A DNA stretch of 64,000 nt from the NCBI GenBank assembly GCA_965206655.1, contig CBDBKC010000032.1, positions 62,001 through 126,000 of the forward strand. Reading direction: 5' to 3'. Position numbers and translations under genes: made by a program. Position 1 is the stretch's first letter. Each line of letters starts with the position of its first letter. This DNA is from JAPPLB01 sp965206655. GTDB taxonomy: Bacteria; Acidobacteriota; Terriglobia; Bryobacterales; UBA6623. The notes under the pieces were generated by a model. It made no database searches, was not told where the DNA came from, and was given only the letters and a program-made list of their open reading frames with translations. This document shows positions 43,058 through 54,340 of the stretch, piece by piece.

Positions 43058-43636
43058 TTGTCTGTAGCGGGTTATGTGTTGGTGGGCGGGAAGAGTTCTC
43101 GTTTTGGCCGGGACAAGGCTTTGCTTGAAATAGATGGGGAGCCTTTGGCCCCGCGGATTGCCGGCCGGATGCGCCCGGTGGTGGACGGAGTGACGTTCGT
43201 GGGGCCGCCCGAGAAGTACGGGGACATGGGGCCGCGTGTCATTCCGGACGCGGTCACGGACTTCGGACCGCTCGGTGGAATCCTGGCGGCCCTCGAGGAT
43301 TCCGCGAGCGAGTGGAATCTGTTGGTGGCCTGCGATATGCCGGGTCTGACGACAGAGTTCCTTTCCTATCTGGTGGGGAAGACGGCCGATTGCGAGGCCG
43401 ACGTGGTCCTACCTTGCGATGAGCGGGGGCGGCCGGAGCCGCTTTGCGCTGTCTACCGGTCGACGGTGCGAGGAGCCGTGCGGCGCGCCGTCGACGCGGG
43501 TGTTCACAAAGTGATGCTTGCGCTCGATGGCCTGAGGATTGTGCGATTGGATCCCGAGGAGTGGGCGCCGCTCGATACGGAGGGACGCTTGTTTGCCAAC
43601 ATAAACCGGCCTGAAGATTGGGAAGGATTGCGGTAG
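43058..43636 (+). CDS. mobA: Molybdenum cofactor guanylyltransferase
   Basis: Protein of 192 residues from a TTG start; no ATG or GTG in frame fits the family N terminus. The nucleotidyltransferase loop is AGYVLVGGKSSRFGRDKALL (usual LAGGxSxRMGxDKA), and the metal site ACDMPGLT and VLPCDERGRPEPLCAVYR are typical. MobA attaches GMP to molybdopterin to give the bis-MGD cofactor. It is followed nine bases later by a radical SAM gene. No molybdoenzyme gene is in the window. Confidence 0.88.
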   Translation: MSVAGYVLVGGKSSRFGRDKALLEIDGEPLAPRIAGRMRPVVDGVTFVGPPEKYGDMGPRVIPDAVTDFGPLGGILAALEDSASEWNLLVACDMPGLTTEFLSYLVGKTADCEADVVLPCDERGRPEPLCAVYRSTVRGAVRRAVDAGVHKVMLALDGLRIVRLDPEEWAPLDTEGRLFANINRPEDWEGLR

Positions 43637-43644
43637 CGATTCCC

Positions 43645-44778
43645 ATGCCTCAGGCCAAGGTTCGCTCTTACGTATCTCACCTGCTGCGGACGCGTCTGCG
43701 GACGCTCGGAGGGCGGCGGGTGACTCCACCCTTCGTGACGCTGTACGTGACGACGCGTTGCGACGAGAAGTGCATCCACTGTTTTTACTGGGATGAGTTG
43801 AACCCGAAACCGAACCGGGATTTCACGCTGGACGAATTTGACCGCACCCTGGCGTCAATGGGCGAAATCTACAACCTGTTCATCGGAGGCGGAGAGCCGT
43901 TCTTGCGCGCGGACTTGGCGGACATTCTGCTCGCCGCGCACCGGCGGAACGATGTAGCCAACGTGTACGTGCCTACGAACGGCCAGCATACGACGCGTAC
44001 CGTCGAGATTCTTGAGCGAACGCTAACGGAAGCCCCGGCGATGCGGTTCCATCTGAATCTCAGCGTCGATCATGTTGACGAAGAGCTGCACGACCGCATT
44101 CGCGGCAAGGAGCGTGCTTACCAGCGGATGCTCGAAACGCTGGACGCGATCACACCGCTGCGCCGTCGTTTTCCGAACTTGATTGTTCACACGCTGACGA
44201 CGGTGATGAAAGAGAACCAGGACCGCATCATCGAGATCTACGAAGAGCTGCAGCGGCGCTTCGAGCCCGATGGGGCATCGTTCAATTACTGCCGCGGGCA
44301 TCCGCTGGACCCGGAGCAGACGGATGTGGACCCGCTGATCTACAAACGCCTGATGCTTCGCATGGAAGATGACCTTCGCGCAGGCCGTATCTCGAACGCC
44401 GGGCCAAGCGAGTATGACGCCGCGAGTCATGTGCTCGACCGGGAAGTTCGCCGAACGGTGGAGCGGACGGTTACCGAGCAGAAGGCGCAGTTCTCGTGCG
44501 TCTCAGGGCGACTGGCGGGCGTGATTTATAGCAATGGCGATGTTGTCGAGTGCGAGATCAACAACTCGAAGCTAGGGAACTTGCGGGATGTTGATTATGA
44601 TTTTCGGAAGCTGTGGTTTACCGAGGAGGCGCGGGAGGTAGCTGACAAAGCGGCTCATGGATGCTTCTGTACGCATGAGTGCGGACATTATTCATCGACG
44701 ATTTATGATCTCGGCAAGGTGGTGAAGATTGCGGCGACGGCGATGGTCAGCGGGCCTTCCGCAAAAATCAGCCAGTGA
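43645..44778 (+). CDS. Radical SAM protein with C-terminal Cys-rich (SPASM-like) region
   Basis: Protein of 377 residues from MPQAKVRSYVSHLLRTRLRT. The Fe-S motif CDEKCIHC supplies C39, C43 and C46; NLFIGGGEPFLRADL is the GGEP motif. The C-terminal part has SCVSGRLAG, VVECEINN and GCFCTHECGHY, enough cysteines for an auxiliary cluster as in SPASM/twitch enzymes. It is not MoaA (no GGR end and different layout). No precursor peptide is seen nearby. The pairing with mobA by a short gap may be a shared transcript only. Confidence 0.88.
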   Translation: MPQAKVRSYVSHLLRTRLRTLGGRRVTPPFVTLYVTTRCDEKCIHCFYWDELNPKPNRDFTLDEFDRTLASMGEIYNLFIGGGEPFLRADLADILLAAHRRNDVANVYVPTNGQHTTRTVEILERTLTEAPAMRFHLNLSVDHVDEELHDRIRGKERAYQRMLETLDAITPLRRRFPNLIVHTLTTVMKENQDRIIEIYEELQRRFEPDGASFNYCRGHPLDPEQTDVDPLIYKRLMLRMEDDLRAGRISNAGPSEYDAASHVLDREVRRTVERTVTEQKAQFSCVSGRLAGVIYSNGDVVECEINNSKLGNLRDVDYDFRKLWFTEEAREVADKAAHGCFCTHECGHYSSTIYDLGKVVKIAATAMVSGPSAKISQ

Positions 44779-44788
44779 TGTAACACGC

Positions 44789-45301
44789 TTACCTTGCTGC
44801 TTCCTCTGGCGCCCAGCGTTTCAGGAAGCGCGCGAATCTCTTCTTGTTGTATGACTTTCCGGCCTCAAGATCCGCCGTCGACTGTGACTGTAGCAACTCC
44901 CCCTGCGCATCCAGCACGAACAAGTGCGGATAGCCCGGAATCTTCGAATACCGAGATAGCAGATCTTCGTTCTTGTTTTCAGGACTGAAGTTCACCTTGA
45001 CGGTTACGTAATTGTCTTCCCGTAACTTCAGGACCGCTGCGTTGGCCTCGAAGAACTCATCCATGAAGCGGCACCAGATGCACCACTTGCCGCCCACTTC
45101 CAGTAAGACATTGCGCGCTGTCCTCTTAGCTTCCATGCAGGCTTGTTGAACGTCCGCGGTTGCATTCCGTACCGGGTCGTATTCCACAACAGGCACGTAG
45201 TCAGTCTGCGGCGGGGCGGGCGACGCGGCTAGGGATAAAGTAAGCAGGGTCACGCACGCTGCGACGACGATTGGTGCGGTTCCAACATTTCTCATTCTCA
45301 C
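44789..45301 (-). CDS. Thioredoxin-like exported protein
   Basis: Protein of 170 residues from a GTG overlapping the upstream stop (GTGA), or from the ATG two codons later. A signal sequence (VVAACVTLLTLSLAASPAPP) precedes a thioredoxin fold with the active pair in KWCIWCRF (C-I-W-C) and the cis-Pro region in KIPGYPHLFVLD. The C-I-W-C motif and EFFEAN helix resemble the thioredoxin_7/DsbD-C-terminal-like group. Probably a periplasmic thiol reductant or oxidase. Coupled to the metallo-hydrolase gene upstream. Confidence 0.88.
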   Translation of the reverse strand: MRMRNVGTAPIVVAACVTLLTLSLAASPAPPQTDYVPVVEYDPVRNATADVQQACMEAKRTARNVLLEVGGKWCIWCRFMDEFFEANAAVLKLREDNYVTVKVNFSPENKNEDLLSRYSKIPGYPHLFVLDAQGELLQSQSTADLEAGKSYNKKRFARFLKRWAPEEAAR

Positions 45302-46881
45302 CTCCCGCCTACAACACTAAGAAATTCTCCCCACGCTACAGGTTGGCCGTGGATCGGCGCAATCGTCTTAACATTGAGGCCGATCTGCCGCACATTGTTG
45401 AGAAAGGTTTCGGTCGTCTCTGTGGCTAGGGAAGTCGGCGGGTCGTAGAGGTCCGCCTCAATCAGGATCTTCTCCGTCGGTAAGTACGCCATCAGCATGC
45501 CTTCAACGTGTGAAGCGAGACCTTGCACGTAGTACATCTCGAGTGATCGCTTTCCGTCGGTGAGGACATACTTCTCATCCACGTCCTCCATCGTGTAGCC
45601 CTCCGAAATCTCTGTCGGCGGATAGAGCGACATCATGTCGGGCTTTAGGGTCCGTGGCACGTAGTTCAGCAGTTCGGTTTCGTAGAAAAGTCGGTTGCGC
45701 TGGTGCGTGATAACCGTCGCCCCGATGTGGAGGTAGGTTCGAAGGCCGCCGAGGTGGTCGTAGTGGGCGTGCGTGTTGACGATGAAGCGAATCGGCTTGT
45801 CGGGGACAAGCTTGACGATCTGCTCGATCACCACAAGCGAGCGCTCTTCGTCGAGTGGCGCCTCCACCACCGCCACGAACTCGTCGAACTCGACGGCGAC
45901 GCTGTTGTGAGTTGAACCGCCGAGGAGCCACACACCCGCAGCGAGTTTGTTGGTCTCCACTCGCGGGGCCGGCACTCTGTATTGGCGGACGGCGTTGGGG
46001 ACGGTAAGCGGCTCGCCGCAGGCGTTCGGTGTGATGTGGGCAAAGGCGCCGCCGAAGCTGTTGTGGCCGCCACTGATCACAGGGAACTGCCGCTCGTCAT
46101 CCCAGCCGTCGTGGTGATGCCAACCGGCGGGAAACTTGATGCCGTCGATCTCCTGCCACTGCGTGTATTCGTGCTCGTAGTTCATGTCGCCGAGGACGGG
46201 ATCAGGTACCCAGGTCTGAATCCGCTGAATTAAGTTTTGGCTGTTGACAGTGGCGTTGACACGGTACTTGCCGAGGACGGTGGCGGAGACGACAACGATC
46301 TTCTCGATGCCGCTCGTCGTGGCGCCGTCACGGCCACTCTCGGCCATCTCCCATCGCCAAATCGCGGTGGGATTCGCACCGGGAGCCATCGCGGCTTTAA
46401 TAAAACCGGGCGGGTTCAGCCAGATATCGAGCTGCCAGAGTTCGGCCTGCGTCGAGGCGGGAATGGGGCTCCCGCCTGCGCCGTCGATGTGCCAAGCGTG
46501 ATTGCCATTGACCGCGAAAGTTTGCTTCTCGTTTTGCTGCGAGGGTGTTCCCCCGAGCCAGCCGGCACCGTACTTCCATGAACGTGGATTCAGCCCGGGC
46601 TTGCGCTCAAACGTCTCGACGGAAGAGCGGGCTTCATAGTTGATGGTGCGGGTGTAGTTAGCGAGCGGCTCGCCGTCGGGCCAGTCGGTGTCCTGGGTGA
46701 CGTTTTGTCCAACCTTGCCCGAGTAGCCCTCGCCCGAGAACGTAATACATTTCAAGTCGTCGGTTCCCATGGCCTTGGCGGCTGCCCTGAGGACGGGCCA
46801 GGGGTCGACATGACCCGGTTGTTGCGCCACGCCGGGAGCGAGGATGAGAAGAGCATTCAGAATCCAGGGTGTTTTCATCAT
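45298..46881 (-). CDS. MBL-fold metallo-hydrolase, exported, with large N-terminal domain
   Basis: Protein of 527 residues. A signal sequence (about 1-19) is followed by an about 290-residue domain that I cannot place (DDLKCITFSGEGYSGKVGQN; YRVNATVNSQNLIQRIQTWV), then a metallo-beta-lactamase domain from about residue 310 with NTHAHYDHLGGLRTY (HxHxDH) and later LASHVEGMLMAYLPTEKILI and the APIHGQPV histidine. Substrate unknown. It is the first gene of a pair with the thioredoxin-like protein. Confidence 0.85.
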   Translation of the reverse strand: MMKTPWILNALLILAPGVAQQPGHVDPWPVLRAAAKAMGTDDLKCITFSGEGYSGKVGQNVTQDTDWPDGEPLANYTRTINYEARSSVETFERKPGLNPRSWKYGAGWLGGTPSQQNEKQTFAVNGNHAWHIDGAGGSPIPASTQAELWQLDIWLNPPGFIKAAMAPGANPTAIWRWEMAESGRDGATTSGIEKIVVVSATVLGKYRVNATVNSQNLIQRIQTWVPDPVLGDMNYEHEYTQWQEIDGIKFPAGWHHHDGWDDERQFPVISGGHNSFGGAFAHITPNACGEPLTVPNAVRQYRVPAPRVETNKLAAGVWLLGGSTHNSVAVEFDEFVAVVEAPLDEERSLVVIEQIVKLVPDKPIRFIVNTHAHYDHLGGLRTYLHIGATVITHQRNRLFYETELLNYVPRTLKPDMMSLYPPTEISEGYTMEDVDEKYVLTDGKRSLEMYYVQGLASHVEGMLMAYLPTEKILIEADLYDPPTSLATETTETFLNNVRQIGLNVKTIAPIHGQPVAWGEFLSVVGGR

Positions 46882-46892
46882 GTTGCCCGGAG

Positions 46893-47867
46893 CTAGTTCA
46901 GGTACTTGTCAAGGTCCGGATGGAGTAATTCGTCGATTTCAGGACGGGCCAAGTCGTCGGCGGTGAGAACGTGAATGGGTGTCTCGATGCGCTTCTCAGG
47001 TGTTTCGCCGTTGAGGGCTTGAGTGATGGTCTTCACCGCCGTATAACCGATCTGGAACGGATCTTGCACGACGAGAGCGTCGGTTACGCCGTCCTTTAGG
47101 TCTTGCTCGATCGTGTCGCTAAAGTCAAAGCCCACGAGCAGAACTTTGTCGCCGAGCTGTCTGCCGCGGACAGCTTTGGCGGCGCCGACGGTGGCGGGTT
47201 CGGCGGAGGCAAACATGGCATCGAGGTCGCTGTGGGCTGTGAGCATGTTTTCGGAGACTTCGAGGGCCTTGGCCCGGTCCGACATGCAGTAGCGGGCGTC
47301 GGCGATTTCGATCTCAGGGAACTCTTTCGCTAAAGTGTCCTCGAAGCCCTTCTCGCGTTCCATGGTCGAAGAGCTGCCCGGGACCATTTTGACCATCACA
47401 ATCTTTCCCTTGTTGCCGATCAACTCAGCCAGCTTACGCGCACCGAGGACGCCGGCCTGGTAGTTGTTCGTCGAGACATAGGAAACGTAGTCTTCGGTAT
47501 TGACGCCGGAATCAAAGATCGTCAGCGGAATACCTTGCTGGGCCGCGCGTTCGACGGAACGGACCAGCGCGGTCGCTTCCGTCGGAGCGAGTACGATGCC
47601 GTCCATGCGGCCGTTAATCATGGAATCGACGATTTCGATCTGGCGCGAAAAGTCGGTCTCCTGGGGGGGGCCGATCCATTCGATCTCAATATCCGCCTCG
47701 CGGCCCGCCGCCACGGCGCCGGCGTGAACCGTCTGCCAAAAGACATGGGCGACGGCTTTGGGGACAACGCCGATTCTCTTTCTGGCGTTCTGTTGACGGC
47801 AGGCAATCGAGGCGAGCGCGAGCACGGCGAGACAAAGGGCAACAAGAACAAGACGGTTTCGTTTCAT
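46893..47867 (-). CDS. Sugar-type periplasmic-binding lipoprotein, orphan
   Basis: Protein of 324 residues. The start has a lipobox (LALASIACRQQ). The type I periplasmic-binding fold of RbsB-like proteins follows: RIGVVPKAVAHVFWQTVHAG, GIVLAPTEATALVRSVERAA, IPLTIFDSGV, DAMFASAEPATVGAAKAVRG and VVQDPFQIGYTAVKTITQAL. It should bind a small sugar or similar ligand. No ABC permease or ATPase gene is next to it, so it may serve a distant transporter or a sensor. It lies 11 bases after the metallo-hydrolase start, on the same strand. Confidence 0.9.
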   Translation of the reverse strand: MKRNRLVLVALCLAVLALASIACRQQNARKRIGVVPKAVAHVFWQTVHAGAVAAGREADIEIEWIGPPQETDFSRQIEIVDSMINGRMDGIVLAPTEATALVRSVERAAQQGIPLTIFDSGVNTEDYVSYVSTNNYQAGVLGARKLAELIGNKGKIVMVKMVPGSSSTMEREKGFEDTLAKEFPEIEIADARYCMSDRAKALEVSENMLTAHSDLDAMFASAEPATVGAAKAVRGRQLGDKVLLVGFDFSDTIEQDLKDGVTDALVVQDPFQIGYTAVKTITQALNGETPEKRIETPIHVLTADDLARPEIDELLHPDLDKYLN

Positions 47868-48100
47868 GGGCTGGAGCGCATCCTCTTCGCCTATTCTCGC
47901 CCAATCCGCTCATAGGCTGTTCGCCGCCATCGCAGTCTATCTCGTGAAACAGGCGATTCCGTCTTGCTGGCGACCCAACGCGGCGCTAAGATAGATGGTA
48001 CTCGTGGCGTTCTCTCGCGCCGGGCGGGTTACCGTTAGGAGTCGTGACGGGGTTTCGGAAGGCAGCGCGAGCGTACTGTGTCGGTCCGAAGGAGCATGCA

Positions 48101-48985
48101 ATGTATCTAGATGAAGATTTTCGCTTGAAGGTCGGTTTGGCTGAAATGCTCAAGGGCGGCGTCATCATGGACGTCACGAACGCCGAGCAGGCCAAGATTG
48201 CCGAGGATGCCGGTGCGACGTCAGTGATGGCGCTCGAGCGCGTCCCATCTGACATACGCAAAGAGGGCGGCGTAGCTCGCATGGCGAGCATTTCGAAAAT
48301 GCGCGAGATCATGGAGACGGTTAGCATCCCCGTGATGGCGAAGGCGCGCATCGGGCACTTCATGGAAGCGAAGGTGCTGCAGGCGCTGAAGGTCGACTAC
48401 ATCGACGAGAGCGAAGTGCTCACTCCGGCCGACGAAGCGAACCACATCGACAAGCGCCCATTTCGCGTGCCGTTTGTCTGCGGCGCCCGGAATCTTGGAG
48501 AAGCCTTGCGCCGCATTGGCGAAGGCGCCGCCATGATTCGCACCAAAGGCGAAGCCGGGTCGGGCGACATCGTCGAGGCCGTGCGTCACATGCGGACCAT
48601 CCAGAGAGAGATGAAGCAGCTCACCGTGACGGACAAGAGTGAGTTGCCGACCGCCGCGAAGAATCTGCAGGCGCCGCTGGAACTCGTCGAGTACGTCGCC
48701 GAGTATGGCAAACTCCCGGTTCCCAATTTTTCGGCGGGCGGCATCGCGACGCCGGCTGACGCGGCGCTTGTGATGCAACTGGGCGCCGAATCGGTGTTCG
48801 TCGGTTCCGGCATCTTCAAGTCAGAGGACCCAGCTCAGCGCGCCAAGGCCATGGTCAAAGCCGCCACGTATTACAACGATCCCGAGAAACTGCTCGAAGC
48901 TTGCGGGGATCTGGGTGAAGCCATGCGCGGCATCAACGTCGCGACGATGGAAGAATCAGAGAAGCTTCAGACGCGCGGCTGGTAG
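48101..48985 (+). CDS. pdxS: Pyridoxal 5'-phosphate synthase lyase subunit PdxS
   Basis: Protein of 294 residues from the ATG reading MYLDEDFRLKVGLAEMLKGG, which has AAGGAG six bases upstream (an in-frame start further up lacks this). The barrel carries the Schiff-base lysine in VMAKARIGHF, phosphate-loop GGIATPADAALVMQLGAESV and FVGSGIFKSEDP. With PdxT it makes vitamin B6 from ribose 5-phosphate, glyceraldehyde 3-phosphate and glutamine. pdxT follows after 93 bases. Confidence 0.96.
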   Translation: MYLDEDFRLKVGLAEMLKGGVIMDVTNAEQAKIAEDAGATSVMALERVPSDIRKEGGVARMASISKMREIMETVSIPVMAKARIGHFMEAKVLQALKVDYIDESEVLTPADEANHIDKRPFRVPFVCGARNLGEALRRIGEGAAMIRTKGEAGSGDIVEAVRHMRTIQREMKQLTVTDKSELPTAAKNLQAPLELVEYVAEYGKLPVPNFSAGGIATPADAALVMQLGAESVFVGSGIFKSEDPAQRAKAMVKAATYYNDPEKLLEACGDLGEAMRGINVATMEESEKLQTRGW

Positions 48986-49078
48986 TGCCGGCGTCTCCGG
49001 TCCAAGCGCGGAGATGAGGTATCAGCTCCCGCGACTGGTCTTCGTCTCTTCATAAAACCAGAAGGTTTCTCACGACTC

Positions 49079-49678
49079 ATGAAGATTGGTCTGTTCGCGC
49101 TGCAAGGCGACTATGAGCGGCATGATCACGTGTTGCGCAAGCTCGGCGCGCAGACCGTATATGTGAACAAGGCGGTGCAACTTGAGGATGTAGATGCCCT
49201 GATTCTGCCCGGCGGCGAGAGTAGTACCATTCTCAAACTGCTCGACGAAGAGAATCTGTTTGAGCCGCTGGTCGAGTTTGCCAGGCAGAAACCGATTCTC
49301 GGTACCTGCGCGGGTACGATCTTGCTCGCCTCGGAGGTAACGTCGCCCGTTCAGCGCTCACTGAACGCGATGGATATCACCGTTGAGCGCAACGGTTACG
49401 GACGGCAAGTGGACAGCTCGATCCAAAGGGTCCAGCCGGAGAAAGAGTTCGAAGAGCGGACCTCACCCGGTGAGATCGAGACCGTCTTCATCCGCGCGCC
49501 GATCATTCATGAGGTCCGCGGCGATGCGCGTGTGCTGGTTGAATTTGATTCGCGGCCGATTCTGGTCGAGCAAGGGCGGCATCTGGCGGCGACGTTCCAT
49601 CCGGAGCTGACCGACGACACACGCGTCCACGAGTTGTTCCTATCTAAACTGCGCCATCCGGAATCACCGCCGCCATGA
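49079..49678 (+). CDS. pdxT: Pyridoxal 5'-phosphate synthase glutaminase subunit PdxT
   Basis: Protein of 199 residues. Class I glutaminase: LPGGESSTILKLL, the nucleophile in LGTCAGTILLA, and the His-Glu pair in TFHPELTDD. It supplies ammonia to PdxS. Its TGA overlaps the next ATG by four bases, tying the phosphatase-like gene to the vitamin B6 pair. Confidence 0.96.
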   Translation: MKIGLFALQGDYERHDHVLRKLGAQTVYVNKAVQLEDVDALILPGGESSTILKLLDEENLFEPLVEFARQKPILGTCAGTILLASEVTSPVQRSLNAMDITVERNGYGRQVDSSIQRVQPEKEFEERTSPGEIETVFIRAPIIHEVRGDARVLVEFDSRPILVEQGRHLAATFHPELTDDTRVHELFLSKLRHPESPPP

Positions 49679-50103
49679 AACTACCGGCACGTGTCCTGTT
49701 TGTCTGCATTGGGAATTCATGTCGGAGTCAAATGGCCGAGGGCTTTGCGCGGCATCGCCATAGCGACGTGATGGAGCCTCTGAGCGCGGGAACTTATCCC
49801 GCGGCCATCGTACAGCCGGAAACGATTGCATCGATGGCGGAGAAATCCGTTTCCCTGGAGGGTCAGACGCCGGAGAGCATTCGCTCGATCGATGCCCGAC
49901 AGGTCGATTTGCTTGTCAACATGAGCGGCTCACCGCTGCCGGCGCTGTTGCCCGACTTCCAGGGTGGGAACTTGGTCTGGGAGGTCACCGATCCGATCGG
50001 ACAGTCGATGGAAGTCTACGCCGAGGTGCGAGACCGGATTGAGTCACTGATCGGCCAACTGGCGGAGACACTCCGAAAACACAGCGACGCGAAAGAAGAG
50101 TAG
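49675..50103 (+). CDS. Low-molecular-weight phosphatase / thioredoxin-type arsenate reductase-like protein
   Basis: Protein of 142 residues. The P-loop FVCIGNSCRSQMAEGF (CX5R) and the general-acid region VWEVTDPIGQS are intact, as in low-molecular-weight tyrosine phosphatases and ArsC of the thioredoxin type. The additional redox cysteines of ArsC are not seen (only the two in the P-loop), which favours a phosphatase. It is coupled to pdxT by an ATGA overlap, an unusual neighbour for that gene. Confidence 0.85.
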   Translation: MKLPARVLFVCIGNSCRSQMAEGFARHRHSDVMEPLSAGTYPAAIVQPETIASMAEKSVSLEGQTPESIRSIDARQVDLLVNMSGSPLPALLPDFQGGNLVWEVTDPIGQSMEVYAEVRDRIESLIGQLAETLRKHSDAKEE

Positions 50104-50218
50104 GCAACCGCACTCCCGCGAATCGTTTCCCAATCACCCCCCCATTTTTGAACGGCGCGCCTTTGCGCATAGTATTACGGCCAACGATGCCATGGCGGCC
50201 TCGGGATTAGGTAAGCTA

Positions 50219-51118
50219 ATGCCTGCCGCCATGAACGTAGCACAGTTCAAAATCTTCCGCGATATCGCTCAGCAGCACAGTGTCAGCCGCGGCGCTGAGA
50301 TGAATGGGGTCTCGCAGTCGGCCGCCAGCCAATTGCTGAGGCACTTGGAAGCGGATCTGGGAATCGAGCTTTTCGACCGCAGCACGCGTCCCTTTAAGCT
50401 CACACCGGCCGGCCGGATCTACTTCGAGGCTAGTAGAGACATCGTGCGGCGGCGCGAAGAGATGCGGGCGCAGATCGATGCGCTCAAGGGCGAACTGGTC
50501 GGGTCGGTGCGCGTCGCTTGCATCTACTCGATCGGGCTTTACGAAATGCGGCGCATCCGTGAGGAGTTCGAAGAGAAGCATCCGCAGGCTCAGGTTCACC
50601 TTGAGTACATGCGCCCGGAGAAGGTTTACGAGGCGGTCTCGGGCGATCAGGCGGACCTGGGGTTGATCAGCTATCCGGGGGCGACGAAGAAGCTGAAGGT
50701 GGTTGATTGGCGCGTCGAGAGGATGGTGCTCGTCTGCCATCCTTCTCACTCTTTGGCCCGCAAGAGGGCGGTGGAAGTTGCTGATCTGGGTGGGCTGGAT
50801 TTCGTGAGCTTCGATCCCGGTCTGTCGATTCGCAAGGCGATGGACCGATTCTTCCGCGAGCGGGGACTGCATCGTAGGGTCGTTCTGGAGTTCGACAACA
50901 TACAAATGATCAAAGAGGCGCTCACGATCGGGTCCGGCGTGAGCCTGCTGCCGGAACGGACGGTGCGGCAGGAGGTAACCGAGGGACGGCTGGTGACGCG
51001 CACGATCAATGCCCCGGAACTTGTGCGTCCGGTGGGGATCGTGTACCGGCGGGGAAAGACGTTTTCGCCTACGGCCTCGGCTTTTTTGGAGTATCTGCGG
51101 GAGCATCCGCGCGACTAG
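50219..51118 (+). CDS. LysR-type transcriptional regulator
   Basis: About 299 residues; starts at 50192, 50219 and 50231 are all possible. The HTH lies in FKIFRDIAQQHSVSRGAEM and NGVSQSAASQLLRHLEADLG, and the effector domain follows (GSVRVACIYSIGLYEMRRIR; VVDWRVERMVLVCHPSHSLA; IGSGVSLLPERTVRQEV). The effector and targets are unknown; pdxST and the phosphatase lie upstream on the same strand. Its TAG stop overlaps the first base of repeat B, so the insertion may have set the gene's end. Confidence 0.92.
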   Translation: MPAAMNVAQFKIFRDIAQQHSVSRGAEMNGVSQSAASQLLRHLEADLGIELFDRSTRPFKLTPAGRIYFEASRDIVRRREEMRAQIDALKGELVGSVRVACIYSIGLYEMRRIREEFEEKHPQAQVHLEYMRPEKVYEAVSGDQADLGLISYPGATKKLKVVDWRVERMVLVCHPSHSLARKRAVEVADLGGLDFVSFDPGLSIRKAMDRFFRERGLHRRVVLEFDNIQMIKEALTIGSGVSLLPERTVRQEVTEGRLVTRTINAPELVRPVGIVYRRGKTFSPTASAFLEYLREHPRD

Positions 51119-51226
51119 GGGCTGTGAAAAAACGGGGACTGTACCAAGCGCCGCCCGCGTAACTGCTTTGCTCGTAGCGCTCATGAGCGGCGCGCCGTGG
51201 ACTGTCCCCAGTTTTTTCACAGCCCC
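51118..51226. repeat. Repeat family B, full copy (109-bp hairpin element)
   Basis: GGGGCTGTGAAAAAAC (51118-51133) pairs with GTTTTTTCACAGCCCC (51211-51226), 16 perfect base pairs, and continues inward as GGGGACTGT with GGACTGTCCCC. The outer G is the last base of the LysR stop codon. The A6/T6 tract next to a GC stem resembles a bidirectional terminator. A decayed half copy lies at 41910-41960. Confidence 0.75.
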
Positions 51227-51451
51227 TTAGAGGGCGTATTCGCCCAGATGTCTGAATGATCGGGTGGATAGGCACAGGTGGGGCGCGCGGTGTTTTGCGG
51301 GTTGGGGGTTGGTAGGGTTCGTTTCGTGTTTTTTGTTCTCGGTGTCTCCTTTCGGGAGCCGGATGCCGTGGCTGGAGCACGGGGTTAGCGGTTCGGAGGG
51401 TCTGGGTCGGGTTCAGGGCCCCTCACTTGCGTTCGGGGTTCGGTTGAGGAT
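51227..51451. repeat. Intergenic region with partial repeat A
   Basis: No gene seen between repeat B and the kinase stop codon. The segment 51417-51446 contains the exact 27-base core of repeat A (also at 32-58 and 54650-54676) without its arms. It ends six bases beyond the kinase stop in transcription order. Confidence 0.6.
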
Positions 51452-54340
<2,889 letters not shown>

